In this document: piece after piece, positions 43,256 through 49,851 of the stretch
Layout of the letters: each line of letters opens with the position of its first letter
Position numbering within the stretch: the stretch's first letter is position 1
NCBI GenBank assembly: GCA_964369185.1
Contig: CAYJEN010000008.1
Coordinates: forward strand, 1 to 49,851
Reading direction: 5' to 3'
From: CAYJAZ01 sp964369185
Lineage (GTDB): Bacteria > Desulfobacterota > Desulfovibrionia > Desulfovibrionales > Desulfovibrionaceae
DNA: 49,851 bases
The notes under the pieces: model-generated
Told to the model about the DNA's origin: nothing
The model's input: the letters and a program-made list of their open reading frames with translations, nothing else
The model's database searches: none
Program-made: the position numbers and the translations under genes

Positions 43256-44824
43256 GTGACCTTTTCAAGTCAAATCACCGATATTGAAGAATTTGTTGGA
43301 ATAATTGATCTAGGCTCAAACTCCGCTCGCCTTATGGTAGCACACTTAGAGCCAGGAAAAACTCCTGCTATTGTTTTGCAAGTGAAGTTTATGGTGCGTC
43401 TAGGGGAAAATTCCTTTGAATCAAAAAATCTTCAAGAGCCTGCAATTCTAAGAACAATAGATGTTTTGAAATCATTTGCTGAAACTTGTAACCAGTATAA
43501 TGTAACTTCAATTCAAGCTATTGCGACTGCGGCTGTTCGTCGTGCAGAAAATGGGAAAGAGTTTGTACAAAGAGTTCTAAAAGAAACCGGAATAGAATTA
43601 AATGTTGTTGCTGGGCGTGAAGAAGCAAGATTAATTTATCTTGGTGTTACAGGTGGTTTACCGCATACTTTTGGACTTAGAATTTTTATTGATATAGGCG
43701 GTGGAAGCACGGAATTAATCGTGGGGCATTCTTTAGAATATCTTTTTTTAGATTCTCTTTCACTTGGCTGTGTTATGCTGACAAACCGCTTTATGGGTGA
43801 AAATAAAGGAAGAGTGAAGCCGCAAGAATTTGAAAAGATGAAAGAATACGTTCGTCAATCTTCTGCTCATGCCTTTCAATCTCTTGTTGAGTACAATCTG
43901 GCAGAAGTTGTTGCAAGTTCCGGCACTGCAATTGCTCTACTTGAACTTTCACAAAAGCTTGATTTACCTGTTAAACCGTCAAGCGACCCAAATGTTTTAT
44001 CTTTGGAAAGTCTGCGTGAAGTTTCTAAATACGCTTGTAATCTAACCGCGGAAGAAAGAGAAAACCTTCCTGGGCTTAGTAATAAGAGAGCAGAAGTTCT
44101 TGTTGCCGGTGCTGCAATACTACTTACTCTTTTAGAACAACTTGGGCTAAAAAAGATTACAGTGAGTCATCAAAACTTGCAACATGGTGCTTTGGCTGAC
44201 TATATAAAAACTAAGCAAGTTTCTGTTCATAAATCCAGAAAAAATACGAGAAAGCAGAGTGTAGAATTTCTTGCTCAAGCTTTTCATTATGAAAAGAAAC
44301 ATTCTGAACATGTAAAAGCTCTTGCTCTTATGCTTCACGATTCTGCGGTAGATAGCGGAATTATTCCCTACAATGAACGCTGGAGGGAATATCTTAGTTG
44401 TGCTGCAATATTACATGATATTGGAATATCAATATCTTATGCAAAACATTATGCGCATTCATACTATATTATATCTCATAGTGAATTGCTTGGTTTTACA
44501 GAAGAGGAAAAGGAATATATAGCTTTGCTTACATTCTTCCAAAATAAAAAACCATCACGTAAGTATGATATTTTTACTGCTTTAAATGATGAAATAAAAG
44601 AGCTTGTCACCCTTTATTCAATGTTCCTTGCAATTGCTGAAAGTATGGAAAGACTACATAGGCAACATATCTACGAGGCTGCTTTTCATGATGAAGATAA
44701 GGAACTTATCCTTTATGCACAACAATTTTCTCCAAGTTTGATTGAGGAAAACGCAGTTCGAGCAATGCAAAAAACAATTGAAAAAGTCTTTAATAAAAAG
44801 TTATCAATATTGTTTTCTACATAA
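43256..44824 (+). CDS. ppx: Exopolyphosphatase / guanosine pentaphosphate phosphatase family
   Basis: This is an ASKHA-fold phosphatase with a C-terminal HD domain, 522 residues. Nucleotide-site motifs are VGIIDLGSNSARLMV, AIATAAVRRAENG, VVAGREEARLIYLG and IFIDIGGGSTELIVG, with ASSGTAIALLEL later. The HD domain (about 350-522) has AAILHDIGISISYAKHYAHS. The start is a GTG at 43256 with AAGGAAG 5 bases upstream. The product degrades polyphosphate or converts pppGpp to ppGpp; which of these dominates cannot be told from sequence. It closes the ppk1-HD-ppx group. Confidence 0.92.
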   Translation: MTFSSQITDIEEFVGIIDLGSNSARLMVAHLEPGKTPAIVLQVKFMVRLGENSFESKNLQEPAILRTIDVLKSFAETCNQYNVTSIQAIATAAVRRAENGKEFVQRVLKETGIELNVVAGREEARLIYLGVTGGLPHTFGLRIFIDIGGGSTELIVGHSLEYLFLDSLSLGCVMLTNRFMGENKGRVKPQEFEKMKEYVRQSSAHAFQSLVEYNLAEVVASSGTAIALLELSQKLDLPVKPSSDPNVLSLESLREVSKYACNLTAEERENLPGLSNKRAEVLVAGAAILLTLLEQLGLKKITVSHQNLQHGALADYIKTKQVSVHKSRKNTRKQSVEFLAQAFHYEKKHSEHVKALALMLHDSAVDSGIIPYNERWREYLSCAAILHDIGISISYAKHYAHSYYIISHSELLGFTEEEKEYIALLTFFQNKKPSRKYDIFTALNDEIKELVTLYSMFLAIAESMERLHRQHIYEAAFHDEDKELILYAQQFSPSLIEENAVRAMQKTIEKVFNKKLSILFST

Positions 44825-44862
44825 AAAGTGCTTTATAAAAATACTTTGATTACAATTCAATA

Positions 44863-44907
44863 AAAAAGGGAAAATCTAGCAAGAAGTTAGATTTTCCCTT
44901 TTTGTTA
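44863..44907. terminator. Bidirectional terminator between ppx and the chemoreceptor gene
   Basis: A perfect 16-bp stem (44863-44878 with 44888-44903, core AGGGAAAATCTA/TAGATTTTCCCT) with A and T tracts on either side ends both convergent genes. Confidence 0.88.
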
Positions 44908-44922
44908 CTTATGGTTAGAGAA

Positions 44923-47415
44923 CTATTTTGCTTTACGTAGTTGAGCTATAAGATCATTAAGATTTGAAGCCTGTTCAGCTAGATCATTCACGGCTTGAGC
45001 AGCTTCACTCATAGTGATAGACATGGTATTTGCGCTTGTAGTAACAGTATCAAGGTTTTGACTAATTTCTTCAGAGGTAGCAGATTGTTCTTCAGCTGCA
45101 GTTGCGATAGAACGAATCTGATCTGCTGAATTATCAACTAATTGAAGAATTTCTTCAAGGCTTGTACCTGCAAGACGTGCTTGTTCAGTTGCTTGTGCAA
45201 TATTATTTACTGAGTTATCAACGTTTTGCATGTTAGTAACAACACTACTTTGAACTCGTTTGATTGCATTTCCAACTTCAACAGTTGCGTGCATAGTTTT
45301 TTCTGCAAGTTTACGAACTTCATCAGCAACAACGGCAAACCCTCTACCAGCTTCACCTGCTCTTGCGGCTTCAATAGCGGCGTTGAGAGCAAGCAAGTTA
45401 GTTTGATCGGCAATATCTGAAATTACGTTCATAATTGTATTGATTGATTCTGCATCATGTCCAAGTTGTTGCATATCTTGTTTTAGTTGAGTTGCTTGTT
45501 GATCAACACCTGCAATGCTTGAAACAACTGCTTCAACAATATTAGCGCCGCTATCGGCTCTTGTACGTGCATCATTTGCTACGCCTGAGGCATTTCCGGC
45601 ACTACGTGCTACTTCAAGAACAGTGCTTGTCATTTCATTCATAGCAACGGAGGTGGACTCTACTTGACTAAGTGAGTTCATAGCTGCTTGTTCAGCTTGC
45701 CTGATTTGAGCACTAAGTTCAGTTGATGTTGAAGCAACTCTTTGTGCAATTTCAGATGCGTCATGTGCAACTTTAAGGATAGTTTCTTGAAGTTGTTTTT
45801 CTTCAGTCACATCAAGAATAAGCTGCATGATAGATAACAAGTTACCTTTATCGTCAAGCATAGGAACGGCGAAGTATTTGATATAAATTTTTCCGCCTTG
45901 TGGATGAGCAATTGTTTCACCGTTAGCAGGTTTACGTGTTCTTATCGCAAGTGCAAGCGCATCTTTTGGTGTTCCACTATCTTCACGATTCATAATTTGT
46001 TTACAGGTTTTATCGGCAAAAGCATTTCCACAAGCGTTTCTTCCGGCTGTATTTAGATATTGAACTTTTTCTTGTGCATTAAGCATTACAACTGCAGAAG
46101 GAACATTTTCAATAATAGTTAGGTAACTATCAGTAATTTTGTTTGTACCTTCCATTATTCTTCTAAAGTCACCGGTGAAGTTATTCACGTCACCTTTAGC
46201 TGCTATATCACCTGTAGAAATCTTTTTGCTAAGTTCTTCGTATTCATGTACGATATTATTTAGATTTTGTGGGATTACGCGTAAAGCATCGGCAAGTTGA
46301 CCAAATTCATCACGCTGATTGAGTTTCATTTTGAAAGAGAGATTACCTCTTGCAATTTCTTTAGCAAAGTTCATGCATAATTCAATAGGAGTAGTAATTT
46401 GTCTTGTTAGGAATAAACTAATAATAAATGTAAGAATAACGATTGTTGTAAGAATATATTGGAAAAATTCAATGCTATTTTCAAGGCTAGCAATATTAGT
46501 GCCGGCAGTAGAGTCAGCGGCGTTTGTTAGTTTAACAGCGTTTTCTTTAACTTGTGTAAGTAGTAACTGATATGAATTTGAACGAGCAGAACTTACAGAG
46601 CTTTCTTTTTCCCAAGCAGAAGTTACAAGTTTGATAGAAGCAAAATAATCACTCATACTAGCATTCATAACTTTAGCAAGTTCTGTAATATTTGAGTAAG
46701 GAATTGTGGACTGTAAATCTAATGATATGGCAAAGCGCTTTTCAAAATCAGTCAAATATTTATTACCTTCCGTTGCACTTTTTTTATAGTAAGCATCGGC
46801 AAACAGCATTCTAAATTGACCAATATAGCTCACTAAATCCATTGTATCAATATCAAGAGCCGTAAGTGCATCTGCGTTTTCTGTTTGACCGTATTCAGTA
46901 GCAGTTCCTATTCCATCCATGACTGCTTCAAGGTAAATATTTAAATCCGCCACTGCTTTTTCAGCTTTTTTAGCAGCATCGTTCCACGTTGTAAGTGATA
47001 GTTGTCTTGCTTGATAGGTAGAGGCAAGAAGACTTTCGTACTCTGATAAGTTTGGAGAAAAATTTCTTAGAAATGTAGCAATTTCATTTATTCTTGGATC
47101 ATCATTGTCTAAGTTAGAAAGCGTTTTAAGATCTTTTTCTGCGCTATGTACGAGAATCATACTATCTTTAGCAGTCTGATAAACTTCGTCACTTGATGAT
47201 GCTAAATATTGAACCATATTATAGCCAACATTAGAGACGTTTGTTGAAAGTCTATTATAAATTGAAAGTTCTTGAATATAAACAGATTCAATAGTATCAG
47301 CATCTTTAACTGCTACATTCATTGCATTTAGACCTATGTAGCCTAAAGCTGCCAGTAAAAATGTTATAATGCCAAAACCAAGCATTAGTTTAAAGGAAAC
47401 TCTTAGGTTCTTCAT
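44923..47415 (-). CDS. Methyl-accepting chemotaxis protein with cytoplasmic PAS domain
   Basis: This is an 830-residue chemoreceptor. Membrane segments are at about 8-30 and 318-340, enclosing a 285-residue all-helical periplasmic domain, by length and composition an HBM-type (double four-helix) sensor. A HAMP domain follows (ITTPIELCMNFAKEIARGNL). A PAS domain at about 430-545 includes NVPSAVVMLNAQEKVQYLN and two cysteines. The signalling domain has the tip NLLALNAAIEAARAGEAGRG and methylation-helix repeats. No CheR-binding pentapeptide ends the protein. The ligand is unknown. GAGGG precedes the ATG. Confidence 0.93.
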   Translation of the reverse strand: MKNLRVSFKLMLGFGIITFLLAALGYIGLNAMNVAVKDADTIESVYIQELSIYNRLSTNVSNVGYNMVQYLASSSDEVYQTAKDSMILVHSAEKDLKTLSNLDNDDPRINEIATFLRNFSPNLSEYESLLASTYQARQLSLTTWNDAAKKAEKAVADLNIYLEAVMDGIGTATEYGQTENADALTALDIDTMDLVSYIGQFRMLFADAYYKKSATEGNKYLTDFEKRFAISLDLQSTIPYSNITELAKVMNASMSDYFASIKLVTSAWEKESSVSSARSNSYQLLLTQVKENAVKLTNAADSTAGTNIASLENSIEFFQYILTTIVILTFIISLFLTRQITTPIELCMNFAKEIARGNLSFKMKLNQRDEFGQLADALRVIPQNLNNIVHEYEELSKKISTGDIAAKGDVNNFTGDFRRIMEGTNKITDSYLTIIENVPSAVVMLNAQEKVQYLNTAGRNACGNAFADKTCKQIMNREDSGTPKDALALAIRTRKPANGETIAHPQGGKIYIKYFAVPMLDDKGNLLSIMQLILDVTEEKQLQETILKVAHDASEIAQRVASTSTELSAQIRQAEQAAMNSLSQVESTSVAMNEMTSTVLEVARSAGNASGVANDARTRADSGANIVEAVVSSIAGVDQQATQLKQDMQQLGHDAESINTIMNVISDIADQTNLLALNAAIEAARAGEAGRGFAVVADEVRKLAEKTMHATVEVGNAIKRVQSSVVTNMQNVDNSVNNIAQATEQARLAGTSLEEILQLVDNSADQIRSIATAAEEQSATSEEISQNLDTVTTSANTMSITMSEAAQAVNDLAEQASNLNDLIAQLRKAK

Positions 47416-47491
47416 ATTGCCCTCTTTTTTTAGTTAGGTATATTTCAAAGTTCATTAAAATTTCCGAATTTAGAAATATTCCTTAGTCTGG

Positions 47492-47508
47492 CTACATATC
47501 CTATGTAG
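47492..47508. promoter_or_regulatory. Operator-like palindrome upstream of the chemoreceptor gene
   Basis: CTACATA (47492-47498) and TATGTAG (47502-47508) are perfect inverted repeats with a three-base spacer, about 77 bases before the start codon. It could bind a dimeric regulator. No consensus promoter of the sigma-28 type was found beside it. Confidence 0.3.
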
Positions 47509-47697
47509 ATAATTGCTTTTTTAATGATTTTAAGATATAGTAAAAATTAAACAATTTAACATTTATACTTATTATTTATATCGTATAGAATAAAGAAAAC
47601 TTTAGAGGCTATTTTAGTTTTTTGTTTAATATAATACTTTTTGTAAATCAAATAGTTAGATATATAGATGTGTTGTACTAACAAGCTAAGTGACTCT

Positions 47698-49776
47698 TTA
47701 CGTATCCACTGCAAGTGCAAGGGGATATACCTTTTCAACACCAGCTTTTTTTAGTAGTGCTGAAATAACTGTAAACGTCCAACCGGAGGAAACAGTATCG
47801 TCAATAAGCAGGCATGTATCTGTAAGCGGTAGACTATCAACAGTAAAGGCTCCGTCTAGATTCTTTGCTTGCTGAAAACTATTCGCCATACTTTTCTGTT
47901 TTTCATTGTTCTTAACTTTTCTGATGGAAGGGTGAAAAGGAAGGTTTAGCTCATCTGCTAAACGTTTAGCAAAGTTTGAAACAAGATTAGGGTTGTTTAA
48001 GGAAGGTACACAGGTAACCCATTTAAATTCAATATCCCATTCTTTTATCATAAACAAACACTCCCTTACTAAAATGTCATTGAAGTAATTATCTTTAGTT
48101 TTCCCATCAGCAACAAAAATACCGAGTGCCTCTTGCCATATACTCAATGCTTTTCCGTACTCAGACATAAGTTCTGATTCTATCTTACTTCCGGAAAAAT
48201 CATATTCATCAAACATATCTGCTTTAGGCCATCTTTTGCGTGGGGCTATGTCTTGATAGTTTTTCTTAAGAAACTCAAAGGCTTTTTGTGCTGTTTCAAT
48301 AGAAAATTCTTCTGTAAGAGTTTGATTTGGGTTACAGTTAGCACACTGCCCACAAGGTTGAGCGCTTGGATCATCCAAAGCTTTTTGCAAAAAGTTCATA
48401 AGACAAGTTTTCTCTTGCATATATATCTGCATTTCTTTTTGTTCTTTATATCTAATATCTTTTATAGATTTGATATGCTCAACGTCAACGCTATAGTTTT
48501 CGGCAGTTTCTGTAAGATAGTATTTTGTTTTATCTTTTTTTATAGGAGAAGGGTATTCTATTGAAAGAAATTTTAAGGTTTTTTCAAGTTGAGAATGCTT
48601 TATATTGAGATGCATTTTTATTTCATTAGTGCTGAGTCCATTATATTCTTTTAGTAGTTCTAGGACTTTATAAATATGCTCTTGAGGAGGGAATGCAGCT
48701 TCGATGAAGTAGTCAGCAATTCTATCATCTTCAGCACCGCAAAATAGAATTCCGTAGGCATTATCTATGACTCTGCCGGCTCTTCCAATCTGTTGATAAT
48801 AGGCGACAACGGAAGACGGACGTTGATAGTGAATAACAAAACCTAAATCCGGTTTGTCGAAACCCATTCCAAGGGCAACTGTAGCAACAAGAACTTTGAT
48901 TTCGTTTGTGATAAGTTTTTGTTCTAATTCTAATTTTTTGTTATTGTTTTCGGTAGAGACCACGTCTGAATGATATGCTTCTGCTGAAATATTATTTAAT
49001 TGTAACCATTCAGCAACAAATTCAGCATCTTTTTGAGTGAGAGTGTACACAATGCCACTTAGAGGTAGACTTGGTATGTGCTCAACTAACCAAGCAAGCC
49101 TTGATGATGCTTTTGGCATTGTGATATTTTGAAGTTTTAGACTTTTACGAATGAGTGAGCCTCTTTGTACATAAAGATTATCACCTAATTGAGATTTTAT
49201 ATCGTTGACAACTCTATCATTAGCGGTTGCGGTTGTGGCTAATACAGCCATGCTTGGAGGTAGTGAGTTAATAATCCTAACAATTCTTTTGTAGTCCGGC
49301 CTAAAGTCGTGCCCCCAGTCGGAGATACAGTGTGCTTCGTCAACAACAAAAAGTTTAATTTCTTTTATAAGATTTGGGAGAAAGTCGTTTAGAAATTCAT
49401 CGTTAGCTAGTCTTTCGGGTGAGACAAAAAGAATATCGACAATATTCTCATCTAAAGCATTTTTAACTTCACTCCAACTTTCTTTGTTTGAGCTATTGAT
49501 GGAGTATGCTTTTAAATCGAGTCTTGAAGCTGAATCTATTTGATTTCGTATAAGGGATAAAAGAGGAGAAATAATAAGTGTTGGGCCAGCGCCTTCTAAG
49601 CGGAGTAGCTTAGTTGCAAGAAAATAGACCATACTCTTTCCCCAGCCTGTTCTTTGGACAACAAGAGTACGTTTTTTTTCTAAAACATTTTCAATGCTTT
49701 CCCACTGCCCATCTTGAAAATTGGCATTTTGATTTTTGAGAGCTTGTCTTAATATTGTAAGAGCTTTTTCTTTCAT
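47698..49776 (-). CDS. RecQ-type DNA helicase with C-terminal phosphoribosyltransferase-like domain
   Basis: The 692-residue protein has a complete superfamily-2 helicase core: RTGWGKSMVYF (Walker A, about 42-52), VVDEAHCISDWGHDFRPDY (DEAH box plus aromatic loop) and YYQQIGRAGR (motif VI). RecQ zinc cysteines follow in CLMNFLQKA...CGQCANC, at about 455-480. There is no HRDC domain. The C-terminal part from about residue 520 ends with CLLIDDTVSSGWTFTV, a type I phosphoribosyltransferase PRPP-binding motif. That motif links it to ComF-like proteins. I start at the ATG at 49776 (GGGGA 5 bases upstream), not at the TTG four codons earlier. Confidence 0.88.
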   Translation of the reverse strand: MKEKALTILRQALKNQNANFQDGQWESIENVLEKKRTLVVQRTGWGKSMVYFLATKLLRLEGAGPTLIISPLLSLIRNQIDSASRLDLKAYSINSSNKESWSEVKNALDENIVDILFVSPERLANDEFLNDFLPNLIKEIKLFVVDEAHCISDWGHDFRPDYKRIVRIINSLPPSMAVLATTATANDRVVNDIKSQLGDNLYVQRGSLIRKSLKLQNITMPKASSRLAWLVEHIPSLPLSGIVYTLTQKDAEFVAEWLQLNNISAEAYHSDVVSTENNNKKLELEQKLITNEIKVLVATVALGMGFDKPDLGFVIHYQRPSSVVAYYQQIGRAGRVIDNAYGILFCGAEDDRIADYFIEAAFPPQEHIYKVLELLKEYNGLSTNEIKMHLNIKHSQLEKTLKFLSIEYPSPIKKDKTKYYLTETAENYSVDVEHIKSIKDIRYKEQKEMQIYMQEKTCLMNFLQKALDDPSAQPCGQCANCNPNQTLTEEFSIETAQKAFEFLKKNYQDIAPRKRWPKADMFDEYDFSGSKIESELMSEYGKALSIWQEALGIFVADGKTKDNYFNDILVRECLFMIKEWDIEFKWVTCVPSLNNPNLVSNFAKRLADELNLPFHPSIRKVKNNEKQKSMANSFQQAKNLDGAFTVDSLPLTDTCLLIDDTVSSGWTFTVISALLKKAGVEKVYPLALAVDT

Positions 49777-49851
49777 ACTTTTCCCCAAAAATATTAAATC
49801 AAGTAACTTGCTATTAAATATTTATCACAGATAAATTAAGCATGCAAGAAA

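Overview
The window is AT-rich (by eye about one third G+C, not counted) and carries about 40 protein genes on both strands. Gene content fits an anaerobic, flagellated, Gram-negative member of the Desulfovibrionales, perhaps close to the AT-rich Desulfovibrionaceae. Support comes from FlgM/FlgN and a large chemoreceptor, an outer-membrane lipid transport (Mla) operon beside a heptose adenylyltransferase, a potassium-independent proton-pumping pyrophosphatase, the selenocysteine enzyme SelA, and a polyphosphate gene set. The lineage is inferred from gene content only. A 100-base run of N flanked by an exact 55-bp duplication points to a draft or metagenome assembly.

Layout: 1-510 holds the tail of an upstream gene, a terminator, a short inverted-repeat element and a hairpin block. 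510-6600 has speA, dinB, nadD, a pyridoxal kinase gene split only by the assembly gap, and a TauE-type permease. 6700-8300 has a lipoprotein and a flgN-flgM pair behind a sigma-28-like promoter. 8460-15030 is a long plus-strand run: unknown gene, site-2 protease, trpS, hldE2, STAS-mlaE, mlaF, mlaD, DUF2062. 15100-17500 has ttcA and pepA. 17597-19257 has an SSS-family transporter preceded by what looks like a complete tyrosine attenuator. 19400-26800 has tex, a tandem-PPK2 phosphotransferase, hppA and an alkylation-repair pair. 26988-28425 has a radical-SAM gene coupled to a YhhQ queuosine-precursor transporter. 28496-39022 has an unknown gene, mtnP with a class II aldolase, folC-selA, a PAS/GGDEF/EAL protein, a fused lipB-lipA gene and radA. 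39040-44824 has a second copy of the inverted-repeat element, a DUF368 (PopT-like) gene, and ppk1-HD-ppx. 44923-49776 has a chemoreceptor and a RecQ helicase with a C-terminal phosphoribosyltransferase domain.

The strongest candidate for something undescribed is the leader at 17597-17768. It has a promoter, a 19-codon reading frame with five tyrosine codons, three mutually exclusive pairings in the order expected for ribosome-mediated attenuation, and a terminator with eight T, all just upstream of a sodium:solute symporter. It predicts that the transporter is switched on when charged tRNA-Tyr is short, and so that it imports tyrosine or a related aromatic compound. Other points of interest are the LipB-LipA fusion, the queuine-salvage pair, the MTA phosphorylase/aldolase pair, an extra HD protein between ppk1 and ppx, and an inverted-repeat element family flanked by TA.

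No tRNA, rRNA, CRISPR array or transposase gene was seen.
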